Shown here: piece by piece, positions 31,101 to 33,018 of the stretch
Layout of the letters: every line of letters starts with the position of its first letter
How positions within the stretch are numbered: position 1 is the first letter of the stretch
Made by a program: the position numbers and the translations under genes
The notes under the pieces: generated by a model
The model's database searches: none
What the model saw: only the letters and a program-made list of their open reading frames with translations
Told to the model about the DNA's origin: nothing
Assembly (NCBI RefSeq): GCF_964026545.1
Contig: NZ_OZ032156.1
Coordinates: forward strand, 1,302,001 to 1,366,000
From: Candidatus Tisiphia endosymbiont of Dioctria linearis
GTDB lineage: Bacteria; Pseudomonadota; Alphaproteobacteria; Rickettsiales; Rickettsiaceae
Direction: 5' to 3'
DNA: 64,000 nt

Positions 31101-33018
31101 TATTTACCACCCCTCTATGCCCTATCATTACACCTTTAGGATTACCTGTAGTACCTGAAGTATATATTACATAGGCAAGATTTGTACTTTCTGTTCTAGT
31201 AACAGGAGAGAATATAGATGCAGTGACCAAGGCTTCTTGCACTTCTGCAGAATCTACTGCAATCACACTTGTATTAGCTCCCTTATCAATACCATCAATC
31301 CTTTCTTGATATATAATGTTAGTTAATAACACCTTCGCCCTCGTATCATTAACTATATATTCTATTCTGCTATCAGGATAGCCTGGATCCATTGGTACAT
31401 ATGCCCCCCCTGCCTTAAGTACCGCAAGTATACTAATTAGCATGTGTTCACTTCTATCCAAACAAAGTGCTATTAATGTATCAGACTCAATTTCCTCTCT
31501 GCTTCTTATATAATGTGCTAGCTTGTTTGCTCTTTCGTTCACTTCCCTGTAGCTGAGATGTATACCTTCACATACCAGTGCAATACTGTCTGGACTCCTT
31601 TCTACCTGTTCCTCAAATAATCCATGTATCGTCTTATCACACGGATATTCTTTGCCTGTATCGTTCCAGGTATATACTATTTGGGTGTATTGTTCATTGG
31701 ATAATAGATTATAACCCTTAATATAATTTAAATTTTTTATATTTTTTATGTTTATTAATTCCTCTAGTATTTCAGTAAATAACCTTTTATAGCTCTCTAT
31801 AAATTCCTTTAATAAACTTATTTCTATTCTATCTAACTTATATTTTATTCTATAATTAATTTCTTCATTTCTAACTTCTTGTTCAAATAACACATCATTT
31901 ACTAAATCAATATTTGTACTATAATTTACTTTACTTTCTACGTTTACAAATTCCAAAGTTTTGTCTTTTAAATTTGTTTGAGAAAATGAAATATTTAATA
32001 CGTCTTTATTCAATGCAGATATAATGTTAAAAATGGGTAAATAACTATGATTTATACCATTAGGTCTTAGTGCTTTTATAAACTTTTTTGTTTGATTAAA
32101 AATATCTGAAATAGTACTTATTGTACTAAAATCATAAGGAATCATTATAGTGTTAATGTGAGCCCCATGTATAAAATTCGTTCCTTCATTTATAGCTATT
32201 GGATAACTTATACAAAAGCTATTTTTACCACTATATTTATTTAGCAATATTGCAATTATACTTTTACCATATAAATATGGTGTTACTTCATATTTTTTCT
32301 TTAACTTATTTAATTTAAAAAATATTTCTTTGTCAAAACTAAATCTTATTTCTCCAACCTCACTTAATGATTGTATTTCTAGATTATCATTTAATATTTT
32401 ATTCTTATTTAATTTTAAAAATCTTAAATCTATTGGTTCTATTCCTTTTAATTTTTCTTTCCAAAAAGACTTACTTTTTTCTTTATTTAGATATACATAC
32501 TCTGATAACTCTATAGATAATTTTGTTATCTTTGATAATTGTTCTTCTTTAGAAGCATCACTTTTACAAAATTTATTATTATAATAATTCGATAATTCTT
32601 GTATAAAATAATCCATTGTTTGTCCATCTATAACAATGTGATGCAAAACAATTATTAATCTATAATTATTATTGTTTACTTTTACTAACCCAAACCTATA
32701 CAAAGGACCTGTTTCTAAATCAAACGGTTTTTGTATATAAGATAAAATCTTGCTATTTGGTATTTTTTTCTCAAAAAAGTCTATTTCATGGATTGTATCA
32801 TTTTCTACCCAATACAAATCTTTATCTTTATTGTCTATATGGCTATTAAATATAATATAATCTGATATAAATCTTTTTATAGCATCGTTTAATCTTTGTA
32901 TTTCCAATAAACCAGAAAGATTTTGATCAAAAACTATATTATAGTCACTTCTATTTTGATCTAACTTCCATTCGTTATAGAATATTTTAGAATAAGGAGT
33001 TAATGGTATCTTATACAT
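1..33018 (-). CDS. Giant hybrid non-ribosomal peptide synthetase / polyketide synthase (3' end outside window)
   Basis: A single reading frame opens at the ATG at 33016-33018 (AAAGG at 33028-33032, 9 bases upstream) and has no stop down to base 1, giving at least 11,006 codons. Domain order is (C-A-T) x9, then KS-AT-KR. The C domains carry HHxxxDG motifs, the A domains have TSGTTGNPKG and NGKLDRKALP, and the carrier domains have LGG(N/D)S with the phosphopantetheine serine. No epimerisation, methylation or thioesterase domain is visible; release domains must lie beyond base 1. The protein would build a nonapeptide on carrier domains and extend it with one malonyl unit in the cytoplasm. Pocket residues suggest X-Thr-Leu?x4-Ile-Thr-Val. 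The MbtH-like gene, transferase and exporter upstream on the same strand support function. The family assignment is certain; the product is inferred. The near-identical internal repeats could hide assembly errors in module number. Confidence 0.97.
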   Translation of the reverse strand, partial: MYKIPLTPYSKIFYNEWKLDQNRSDYNIVFDQNLSGLLEIQRLNDAIKRFISDYIIFNSHIDNKDKDLYWVENDTIHEIDFFEKKIPNSKILSYIQKPFDLETGPLYRFGLVKVNNNNYRLIIVLHHIVIDGQTMDYFIQELSNYYNNKFCKSDASKEEQLSKITKLSIELSEYVYLNKEKSKSFWKEKLKGIEPIDLRFLKLNKNKILNDNLEIQSLSEVGEIRFSFDKEIFFKLNKLKKKYEVTPYLYGKSIIAILLNKYSGKNSFCISYPIAINEGTNFIHGAHINTIMIPYDFSTISTISDIFNQTKKFIKALRPNGINHSYLPIFNIISALNKDVLNISFSQTNLKDKTLEFVNVESKVNYSTNIDLVNDVLFEQEVRNEEINYRIKYKLDRIEISLLKEFIESYKRLFTEILEELINIKNIKNLNYIKGYNLLSNEQYTQIVYTWNDTGKEYPCDKTIHGLFEEQVERSPDSIALVCEGIHLSYREVNERANKLAHYIRSREEIESDTLIALCLDRSEHMLISILAVLKAGGAYVPMDPGYPDSRIEYIVNDTRAKVLLTNIIYQERIDGIDKGANTSVIAVDSAEVQEALVTASIFSPVTRTESTNLAYVIYTSGTTGNPKGVMIGHRGVVNTIASLNDVYDLKKGNKITAFTSYIFDVSVSEFFTALFRCGEIHLLNDAIRSDSYLISSYVRKNNINYVYLPPILLSNLPKVKYKALCGIIYAGEPCDINTGEYWSNHYKLYNYYGPTEVTIYASGKKIKNGDTNLIGKPISNTNVYILDNNLTPLPIGAIGELYVGGVGLARGYLNRVDLTAEKFIANPFRTEEELRKGKNARLYRTGDLARLLPDGNLEYIGRNDSQVKIRGYRIELGEIESALLSYEDIKQSVVVTREYVSADDSTGNKYLVGYYVSEHKLKESDILTYLESKLPEYMVPSTLVHLEKLPLTINGKLDRKALPDTEFTDKDNYLAPRNELEAKVCQIWAEVLGIEVDKVGIHDNFFRLGGNSILAIRLVSKLGKELNINVSIAGIFKSHSIERLIEYLKGNAESGTNISKVSISNAEKQKLSFAQERLWFIEKYEEGTNAYNIPMLYKLSADINLDTLEMSLKAVVARHEILRTLIKENTEGLGYQLVLDNTKDLLEINKISITSKIELETELQKAVNYVYDLSNEIPIRVCFYYLQPNKEYYTSIVVHHIAFDGWSTNIFFNELQEYYNYYLAKLKGLEAKLNLPDITIQYRDFALWQRNYLSGDRLDSQLNYWRSKLENYETLNLVTDKQRLKQVNYSGKNIYFEIDKGVSISLRELAKELKVSLYSVLLSAYYLMLRVYSNQDDIVIGTAVSNRHYNQVESLIGFFVNTIVLRTQIRSTSTIKEFIETVSKEVIEAQLHQDLPFEKLVEELQVEKDTSRHPIFQVMFGLQNFGFNTKSELLQGYVSDTNLYNVAKFDIETFIDDSQEILRGGFNYAVSIYTEETINRLKDTYLEIVKQISNCQVEEKISDIGYLNKEEYERIVYGWNDTGKEYPCDKTIHGLFEEQVERSPDSIALVYEDIHLSYREVNERANKLAHYIRSREEIEPDTLIALCLDRSEHMLISILAVLKAGGAYVPMDPGYPDSRIEYIVNDTRTKVLLTNSVYQERLDAIDKGANTNVIAVDSAEVQEALVTASIFSPVTRTESTNLAYVIYTSGTTGNPKGVLQLHSNIIRLLTATHEWYKFNHNDVWTLFHSYIFDFSVWEIWGAFNYGGKLIILSNEKSRDLNIFYELCQQQKVTVLNHTPTAFYQFADIVISNNKLTSFRYIIFGGETLNLEQLKGWFEYYSDNTQKLINMYGITETTVHVTYKQLKENGINNNSDIGKLIPDLKAYVLDNNLTPLPIGAIGELYVGGVGLARGYLNRADLTAEKFIANPFRTEEELRQGKNARLYRTGDLARLLPDGNLEYIGRNDFQVKIRGYRIELGEIESALLLYEGIKQSVVVAREHVSADDSTGNKYLVGYYVSDHKLKESDILTYLGFKLPEYMVPSTLVHLEKLPLTINGKLDRKALPDPEFTDKDNYLAPRNELEAKMCQIWSEVLGIEVERVGIRDDFFRLGGDSILAIRLVSKVNIEFKSGVKVRDIFKLKCISNLAETIFTTNNDGQAISYVPFNLVNIEDYKDIISNFELIEDVYPASYLQIGMLLESNMDDKSTYHNISNYLISTKYDEYKFLSIWKSLVDKHELLRAAFVLNDNGWNVIIHKDSKLDYQLYKNRNIVDIVTQEKRNSFDYNKPGLFRLIVNDLGNSFDFIHSFHHVIEDGWSVASLINEFIQTYVNDKPIIPIPDLRYGEFVQNEILAIEDQGNATFWKEYLDNYNVTKVNWKFDKLTSEDSLYNKSINLSTEQVTLIHRLAKDLVISIDSIFLLAYLETLSFFTNNTDMIVGQVVNNRLEKEGGDKLFGLFLNTIPFRFNINNTSNYSSKLLEVFTTKVRLQQYKHLPYGYIKSLFKQELYDFAFNFIHFHIFNDSYSNLQSLGGYERTNIPFVLSVSQYKESMFLVKFSVHDNYISQDFLDYFTVYYQESLLNILNNPGGTKLRLTEQDYKQIVYDWNNTGKEYPCDKTIHGLFEEQVERSPDSIALVYEDIHLSYREVNERANKLAHYIRSREEIEPDTLIALCLDRSEHMLISILAVLKAGGAYVPMDPGYPDSRIEYIVNDTRAKVLLTNSVYQERLDGIDKGANTNVIAVDSAEVQEALVTASIFSPVTRIESMNLAYVIYTSGTTGNPKGVMIGHKGITNLVTLQSEELGLNDAKKSKNCLWYANYVFDAHVWEIYSTICNGNTTYVINNNIRQDISLLSGYIEDNAIDIALLPPILLNNNDILKLDTLIIGGDTIDKKLLSCYQNSNLTIINAYGPTEITVYTSLKHYNSRFSKEIGKPISNTKVYILDNNLTPLPIGAIGELHVGGVGLARGYLNRADLTAEKFIANPFRTEEELGQDKNARLYRTGDLARLLPDGNLEYIGRNDSQVKIRGYRIELGEIESALLSYEDIKQSVVVTREYVSADDSTGNKYLVGYYVSEHKLKESDILTYLESKLPEYMVPSTLVHLEKLPLTINGKLDRKALPDTEFTDKDNYLAPRNELEAKVCQIWAEVLGIEVDKVGIHDNFFRLGGNSILAIRLVSKLGKELNINVSIASIFKSHSIERLIEYLKGNAESGTNISKVSISNAEKQKLSFAQERLWFIEKYEEGTNAYNIPMLYKLSADINLDTLEMSLKAVVARHEILRTLIKENTEGLGYQLVLDNTKELLEINKISITSKIELETELQKAVNYVYDLSNEIPIRVCFYYLQPNKEYYTSIVVHHIAFDGWSTNIFFNELQEYYNYYLAKLKGLEAKLNLPDITIQYRDFALWQRNYLSGDRLDSQLNYWRSKLENYETLNLVTDKQRLKQVNYSGKNIYFEIDKGVSISLRELAKELKVSLYSVLLSAYYLMLRVYSNQDDIVIGTAVSNRHYNQVESLIGFFVNTIVLRTKIRSTSTIKEFIETVSKEVIEAQLHQDLPFEKLVEELQVEKDTSRHPIFQVMFGLQNFGFNTKSELLQGYVSDTNLYNVAKFDIETFIDDSQEILRGGFNYAVSLYTEETINRLKDTYLEIVKQISNCQVEEKISDIGYLNKEEYERIVYGWNDTGKEYPCDKTIHGLFEEQVERSPDSIALVYEDIHLSYREVNERANKLAHYIRSREEIEPDTLIALCLDRSEHMLISILAVLKAGGAYVPMDPGYPDSRIEYIVNDTRTKVLLTNSVYQERLDGIDKGANTNVIAVDSAEVQEALVTASIFSPVTRIESTNLAYVIYTSGTTGNPKGVMIGHKGITNLVTLQSEELGLNDAKKSKNCLWYANYVFDAHVWEIYSTICNGNTTYVINNNIRQDISLLSGYIEDNAIDIALLPPILLNNNDILKLDTLIIGGDTIDKKLLSCYQNSNLTIINAYGPTEITVYTSLKHYNSRFSKEIGKPISNTKVYILDNNLTPLPIGAIGELHVGGVGLARGYLNRADLTAEKFIANPFRTEEELGQDKNARLYRTGDLARLLPDGNLEYIGRNDSQVKIRGYRIELGEIESALLSYEDIKQSVVVTREYVSADDSTGNKYLVGYYVSEHKLKESDILTYLESKLPEYMVPSTLVHLEKLPLTINGKLDRKALPDTEFTDKDNYLAPRNELEAKVCQIWAEVLGIEVDKVGIHDNFFRLGGNSILAIRLVSKLGKELNINVSIASIFKSHSIERLIEYLKGNAESGTNISKVSISNAEKQKLSFAQERLWFIEKYEEGTNAYNIPMLYKLSADINLDTLEMSLKAIVARHEILRTLIKENTEGLGYQLVLDNTKDLLEINKISITSKIELETELQKAVNYVYDLSNEIPIRVCFYYLQPNKEYYTSIVVHHIAFDGWSTNIFFNELQEYYNYYLAKLKGLEAKLNLPDITIQYRDFALWQRNYLSGDRLDSQLNYWRSKLENYETLNLVTDKQRLKQVNYSGKNIYFEIDKGVSISLRELAKELKVSLYSVLLSAYYLMLRVYSNQDDIVIGTAVSNRHYNQVESLIGFFVNTIVLRTKIRSTSTIKEFIETVSKEVIEAQLHQDLPFEKLVEELQVEKDTSRHPIFQVMFGLQNFGFNTKSELLQGYVSDTNLYNVAKFDIETFIDDSQEILRGGFNYAVSLYTEETINRLKDTYLEIVKQISNCQVEEKISDIGYLNKEEYERIVYGWNDTGKEYPCDKTIHGLFEEQVERSPDSIALVYEDIHLSYREVNERANKLAHYIRSREEIEPDTLIALCLDRSEHMLISILAVLKAGGAYVPMDPGYPDSRIEYIVNDTRTKVLLTNSVYQERLDGIDKGANTNVIAVDSAEVQEALVTASIFSPVTRTESTNLAYVIYTSGTTGNPKGVMIGHKGITNLVTLQSEELGLNDAKKSKNCLWYANYVFDAHVWEIYSTICNGNTTYVINNNIRQDISLLSGYIEDNAIDIALLPPILLNNNDILKLDTLIIGGDTINKKLLSCYQNSNLTIINAYGPTEITVYTSLKHYNSRFSKEIGKPISNTKVYILDNNLTPLPIGAIGELHVGGVGLARGYLNRADLTAEKFIANPFRTEEELGQDKNARLYRTGDLARLLPDGNLEYIGRNDSQVKIRGYRIELGEIESALLSYEDIKQSVVVTREYVSADDSTGNKYLVGYYVSEHKLKESDILTYLESKLPEYMVPSTLVHLEKLPLTINGKLDRKALPDTEFTDKDNYLAPRNELEAKVCQIWAEVLGIEVDKVGIHDNFFRLGGNSILAIRLVSKLGKELNINVSIASIFKSHSIERLIEYLKGNAESGTNISKVSISNAEKQKLSFAQERLWFIEKYEEGTNAYNIPMLYKLSADINLDTLEMSLKAIVARHEILRTLIKENTEGLGYQLVLDNTKDLLEINKISITSKIELETELQKAVNYVYDLSNEIPIRVCFYYLQPNKEYYTSIVVHHIAFDGWSTNIFFNELQEYYNYYLAKLKGLEAKLNLPDITIQYRDFALWQRNYLSGDRLDSQLNYWRSKLENYETLNLVTDKQRLKQVNYSGKNIYFEIDKGVSISLRELAKELKVSLYSVLLSAYYLMLRVYSNQDDIVIGTAVSNRHYNQVESLIGFFVNTIVLRTKIRSTSTIKEFIETVSKEVIEAQLHQDLPFEKLVEELQVEKDTSRHPIFQVMFGLQNFGFNTKSELLQGYVSDTNLYNVAKFDIETFIDDSQEILRGGFNYAVSLYTEETINRLKDTYLEIVKQISNCQVEEKISDIGYLNKEEYERIVYGWNDTGKEYPCDKMIHGLFEEQVERSPDSIALVYEDIHLSYREVNERANKLAHYIRSREEIEPDTLIALCLDRSEHMLISILAVLKAGGAYVPMDPGYPDSRIEYIVNDTRTKVLLTNSVYQERLDGIDKGANTNVIAVDSAEVQEALVTASIFSPVTRTESTNLAYVIYTSGTTGNPKGVMIGHKGITNLVTLQSEELGLNDAKKSKNCLWYANYVFDAHVWEIYSTICNGNTTYVINNNIRQDISLLSGYIEDNAIDIALLPPILLNNNDILKLDTLIIGGDTIDKKLLSCYQNSNLTIINAYGPTEITVYTSLKHYNSRFSKEIGKPISNTKVYILDNNLTPLPIGAIGELHVGGVGLARGYLNRADLTAEKFIANPFRTEEELGQDKNARLYRTGDLARLLPDGNLEYIGRNDSQVKIRGYRIELGEIESALLSYEDIKQSVVVTREYVSADDSTGNKYLVGYYVSEHKLKESDILTYLESKLPEYMVPSTLVHLEKLPLTINGKLDRKALPDTEFTDKDNYLAPRNELEAKVCQIWAEVLGIEVDKVGIHDNFFRLGGNSILAIRLVSKLGKELNINVSIASIFKSHSIERLIEYLKGNAESGTNISKVSISNAEKQKLSFAQERLWFIEKYEEGTNAYNIPMLYKLSADINLDTLEMSLKAVVARHEILRTLIKENTEGLGYQLVLDSTKDLLEINKISITSKIELETELQKAVNYVYDLSNEIPIRVCFYYLQPDKEYYTSIVVHHIAFDGWSTNIFFNELQEYYNYYLAKLKGLETKLNLPDITIQYRDFALWQRNYLSGDRLDDQLNYWRSKLENYETLNLVTDKQRLKQVNYSGKNIYFEIDKGVSISLRELAKELKVSLYSVLLSAYYLMLRVYSNQDDIVIGTAVSNRHYNQVESLIGFFVNTIVLRTQIRSTSTIKEFIETVSKEVIEAQLHQDLPFEKLVEELQVEKDTSRHPIFQVMFGLQNFGFNTKSELLQGYVSDTNLYNVAKFDIETFIDDSQEILRGGFNYAVSLYTEETINRLKDTYLEIVKQISNCQVEEKISDIGYLNKEEYERIVYGWNDTGKEYPCDKTIHRLFEEQVEKSPDSIALVYEDIHLSYREVNERANKLAHYIRSREEIEPDTLIALCLDRSEHMLISILAALKAGGAYVPMDPGYPDSRIEYIVNDTRAKVLLTNSVYQERLDGIDKGANTNVIAVDSAEVQEALVTASIFSPVTRTESTNLAYVIYTSGTTGNPKGVMIGHRGVVCFCFENNYLFMNSNTAVLGYSNYVFDGSIFDIFSTLLNGGKLILSNKDVILNEFELYNILTQHSINTLFITTVLFSYYSKLKDANPLNHLSNILFGGEKLNINDLEEFLSTNNTTNLIHVYGPTENIVFSTYYNVILNDKIIASIGKKLLDKTLYILSTNLTPLPIGAIGELYVGGVGLARGYLNRADLTAEKFIANPFRTEEELRQGKNARLYRTGDLARLLPDGNLEYIGRNDSQVKIRGYRIELGEIESVLLSYGDIKQSVVVTREHVSADDYTGNKYLVGYYVSEHKLKESDILTYLESKLPEYMVPSTLVHLEKLPLTINGKLDRKALPDIEFTDKDNYLAPRNELEAKVCQIWAEVLGIEVDKVGIHDNFFRLGGNSILVIRLVSKLGKELNRNVSIASIFKSHSIERLIEYLKDNAESGTNISKVSISNAEKQKLSFAQERLWFIEKYEEGTNAYNIPMLYKLSADINLDTLEMSLKAVVARHEILRTLIKENTEGLGYQLVLDNTKDLLEINKISITSKIELETELQKAVNYVYDLSNEIPIRVCFYYLQPNKEYYTSIVVHHIAFDGWSTNIFFNELQEYYNYYLAKLKGLEAKLNLPDITIQYRDFALWQRNYLSGDRLDSQLNYWRSKLENYETLNLVTDKQRLKQVNYSGKNIYFEIDKGVSISLRELAKELKVSLYSVLLSAYYLMLRVYSNQDDIVIGTAVSNRHYNQVESLIGFFVNTIVLRTQIRSTSTIKEFIETVSKEVIEAQLHQDLPFEKLVEELQVEKDTSRHPIFQVMFGLQNFGFNTKSELLQGYVSDTNLYNVAKFDIETFIDDSQEILRGGFNYAVSLYTEETINRLKDTYLEIVKQISNCQVEEKISDIGYLNKEEYERIVYGWNDTGKEYPCDKTIHGLFEEQVERSPDSIALVYEDIHLSYREVNERANKLAHYIRSREEIEPDTLIALCLDRSEHMLISILAVLKAGGAYVPMDPGYPDSRIEYIVNDTRTKVLLTNSVYQERLDAIDKGANTNVIAVDSAEVQEALVTASIFSPVTRTESMNLAYVIYTSGTTGNPKGVLQLHSNIIRLLTATHEWYKFNHNDVWTLFHSYIFDFSVWEIWGAFNYGGKLIILSNEKSRDLNIFYELCQQQKVTVLNHTPTAFYQFADIVISNNKLTSFRYIIFGGETLNLEQLKGWFEYYSDNTQKLINMYGITETTVHVTYKQLKENGINNNSDIGKLIPDLKAYVLDNNLTPLPIGAIGELYVGGVGLARGYLNRADLTAEKFIANPFRTEEELRQGKNARLYRTGDLARLLPDGNLEYIGRNDFQVKIRGYRIELGEIESALLLYEGIKQSVVVAREHVSADDSTGNKYLVGYYVSDHKLKESDILTYLGFKLPEYMVPSTLVHLEKLPLTINGKLDRKALPDPEFTDKDNYLAPRNELEAKMCQIWSEVLGIEVERVGIRDDFFRLGGDSILAIRLVSKVNIEFKSGVKVRDIFKLKCISNLAETIFTTNNDGQAISYVPFNLVNIEDYKDIISNFELIEDVYPASYLQIGMLLESNMDDKSTYHNISNYLISTKYDEYKFLSIWKSLVDKHELLRAAFVLNDNGWNVIIHKDSKLDYQLYKNRNIVDIVTQEKRNSFDYNKPGLFRLIVNDLGNSFDFIHSFHHVIEDGWSVASLINEFIQTYVNDKPIIPIPDLRYGEFVQNEILAIEDQGNATFWKEYLDNYNVTKVNWKFDKLTSEDSLYNKSINLSTEQVTLIHRLAKDLVISIDSIFLLAYLETLSFFTNNTDMIVGQVVNNRLEKEGGDKLFGLFLNTIPFRFNINNTSNYSSKLLEVFTTKVRLQQYKHLPYGYIKSLFKQELYDFAFNFIHFHIFNDSYSNLQSLGGYERTNIPFVLSVSQYKESMFLVKFSVHDNYISQDFLDYFTVYYQESLLNILNNPGGTKLRLTEQDYKQIVYDWNNTGKEYPCDKTIHGLFEEQVERSPDSIALVYEDIHLSYREVNERANKLAHYIRSREEIEPDTLIALCLDRSEHMLISILAVLKAGGAYVPMDPGYPDSRIEYIVNDTRAKVLLTNSVYQERLDGIDKGANTNVIAVDSAEVQEALVTASIFSPVTRIESMNLAYVIYTSGTTGNPKGVMIGHRGVVSLVKNSEYVNIDSDDSLIQFADMAFDATTFEIWGSLLNGAKLFIPSNKVGLVTDINLFYETLITNKVSILWLTKTLFDQLFLINESIFKNINYLLIGGESLNKGLISRLIDSNNVPQNIINGYGPTENTTFSCTLNINKDNIKVTDSIPIGIPLVNRKAYILNSNLTPLPIGAIGELHVGGVGLARGYLNRADLTAEKFIANPFRTEEELRQGKNARLYRTGDLARLLPDGNLEYIGRNDSQVKIRGYRIELGEIESALLSYEDIKQSVVVTREYVSADDSTGNKYLVGYYVSEHKLKESDILTYLESKLPEYMVPSTLVHLEKLPLTINGKLDRKALPDTEFTDKDNYLAPRNELEKQIIHIWSEVLKLPIEIIGINQSFFKLGGNSILIIKLKSRLVRIQLLKDITVTDLFRYYTIQKLVEHFIVKEVQDEFKLLNPKLTSEIDIAILSLSGAFSGNDNVSNYWNMIKNGLEGIQKYNMEECRNLGVAEDNLINPNFIPVSGHVPNIDLFDPLFWNLSGIEAKLTDPQIRKFLEHCWYSLELAGYITKRKELNIGVFAGSGHSDYFYNNVINSDDRDSINMWEASTMNNKDALTTKISYLLGLTGPANNINTSCSTSLVTVVEACKNLSFGICDMALAGGVSFLLPNQVGYIYQEGMIASKDGHCRPFDNEASGTISGSGVGVVLLKRLSDAIKDGDRILAVIKGYATNNDGDRKINYTSPSIIGQAECIINAQRMAGLLSDSLDYIETHGTGTNIGDPIEIQALNQAFHYNKSNEERLTKCILGAVKANIGHCNSAAGIAGLIKICKMLEDRIIPKQINYVHANQELSLDKTNFDIITANRKWLPRDDKPRIAGVSSFGIGGTNAHVIISEFISDTSLQNKAQLNNNDYNIIVNNPLVYTLPITAKTKKSLIEYKKEFIKYLKDTNDDISDIAYTLEQRREHFNYRYVISCNSLPNAIKKLESNDEIIKVSDKIISQNLKNIFMFPGQGSQYIDMGFELYQNDEDFKSIIDNCIEIIKKQSDIDIGLILFPRLYGKVEEDINLTKWTQPSLFIISYALARLLNKIGITAEAYIGHSIGEYVAATLSGVFSLESALKLVMARGRLMQEMPAGKMLSIQASVDEIAKYVEQNNCEVAVINSNTNCVVSGLELDINKLKAKLNKLSITSLILNTSHAYHSCTMEEAAKRFIKEFDRVTINKPKTKFISNVTGEFIQDKEAISPLYWANQIRKQVQFAKGVDTIFNYYNGDVVFIESGPGRSLNSFVQQYKEVRSNEIISIQLMRSLKEQGSKQNIKNKKDILSILWFNGFAVNLNKYTSPQVVLLPTYQFDYKSYWIKESRINNFKHNKLNPLNDMFYAREWKRIGKLMISNNYRNLAKKNILIFNNENNSDYIDQLVFKISLITKNFKYIKNSLGEYIEDGNSVSLNLSNQLHINKLKKLMNDQFDTTIYFSSGIRDNAINSDISAAYYLNTAIYKNLTEVHQFISISCNNYDVLGDETLAQFPSVVPGITKSLPIENSNLNATHYDINFESDVEEILKFLASIIDNKYESNLVVVRNKYLWVPIYKKISLNTIIHKPLVKDGDSILISGGLGGIGYSLAQYINTIANDLNIILIGRTDQLTLSRKYRTNLTMLKDIRKNNIFYISCDIGNLDSCNLLINKLQQLNIAKLNLVIHAAGIGAKSAIEVKEISDIYAVTDPKIQGMINIIKISKQLSLGTIITCSSLSTIVPSYGNMEYTAANLFLDEISYRKYLNIDKIITVNFNQISDVGMAFEFISKNKNNPSLNSICSSDIPNIIDIINNTKNLNHIILSK
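4190..7340 (-). other. NRPS module 9: divergent C, A-T predicted valine
   Basis: The C domain is a near copy of the divergent one in module 3 (YPASYLQIGMLL, HHVIEDG). The A core (about 4955-5460) gives the pocket D A F W L G G T F K, which matches the valine code DAFWIGGTFK at nine of ten positions. The carrier LGGNS is followed directly by the ketosynthase. Confidence 0.87.
5990..10680 (-). repeat. Dispersed duplication of C-A(Thr)-T-C block, copy 2
   Basis: About 4.7 kb covering C8-A8-T8-C9 matches 25,250-29,940 (C2-A2-T2-C3) at a constant offset of 19,263 bp with only occasional single-base differences. The left limit is the C9/A9 junction. Confidence 0.9.
7340..10620 (-). other. NRPS module 8: C-A-T, predicted threonine
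   Basis: Near copy of module 2: pocket D F W N I G M V H K (threonine), carrier LGGDS and LCL-type C domain. Matching landmarks sit exactly 19,263 bp apart (for example 9108/28371 and 10442/29705). Confidence 0.9.
10620..13850 (-). other. NRPS module 7: C-A-T, predicted isoleucine
   Basis: LCL-type C domain nearly identical to those of modules 4-6, but with a different A core (about 11390-11885). The pocket reads D G F F L G V V F K, which matches the isoleucine code DGFFLGVVYK at nine of ten positions. Carrier LGGNS is intact. Confidence 0.85.
13850..17060 (-). other. NRPS module 6: C-A-T, predicted Leu-like
   Basis: Last of the four identical-specificity A domains, pocket D A W L I G A V Y K. 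The C-A-T order and LGGNS carrier are intact. Confidence 0.85.
17060..20270 (-). other. NRPS module 5: C-A-T, predicted Leu-like
   Basis: Same architecture and same pocket (D A W L I G A V Y K) as module 4. It differs from its neighbours by scattered single bases, for example near 17992 in the A core, so the copies are recent but not strictly identical. Confidence 0.85.
20270..23480 (-). other. NRPS module 4: C-A-T, predicted Leu-like
   Basis: LCL-type C domain (SFAQERLWFI, HHIAFDG), A pocket D A W L I G A V Y K and carrier LGGNS. Nearly identical in DNA to modules 5 and 6, with a 3,210-bp period. Confidence 0.85.
23480..26600 (-). other. NRPS module 3: divergent C, A-T predicted Leu-like
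   Basis: The C domain is of a different class: it starts with YPASYLQIGMLL (near 26484-26526) and has HHVIEDG, the style of DCL or dual domains rather than LCL. The A pocket reads D A W L I G A V Y K, which matches 8 of 10 positions of a leucine code (DAWLYGAVMK), so leucine or a similar aliphatic residue is likely. The A-T part is the first of four tandem copies. Confidence 0.8.
25250..29940 (-). repeat. Dispersed duplication of C-A(Thr)-T-C block, copy 1
   Basis: Partner of 5,990-10,680. It includes the unusual divergent C domain that follows each threonine module. Confidence 0.9.
26600..29880 (-). other. NRPS module 2: C-A-T, predicted threonine
   Basis: The C domain starts with SFAQERLWFI and has HHIAFDG, typical of LCL domains. 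The A pocket reads D F W N I G M V H K, which is the classic threonine code at all ten positions. The carrier motif is LGGDS, unlike LGGNS in the T domains of modules 1, 3-7 and 9. The module is repeated as module 8 at a constant offset of 19,263 bp. Confidence 0.9.
29880..33018 (-). other. NRPS module 1: C-A-T, substrate unknown
   Basis: This is the first module (boundaries approximate). The condensation domain has HHIVIDG near 32623-32643; its sequence is clearly unlike the later C domains. A leading C domain implies either N-acylation of the first residue (a starter C domain, giving a lipopeptide) or a donor from another protein. No docking or loading domain is seen before it. The A-domain pocket, aligned by eye to the GrsA Phe domain, reads D V S Y I A Y I Y K, which I do not match to a known code. 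The carrier serine codon is at 29980-29982. Confidence 0.85.
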
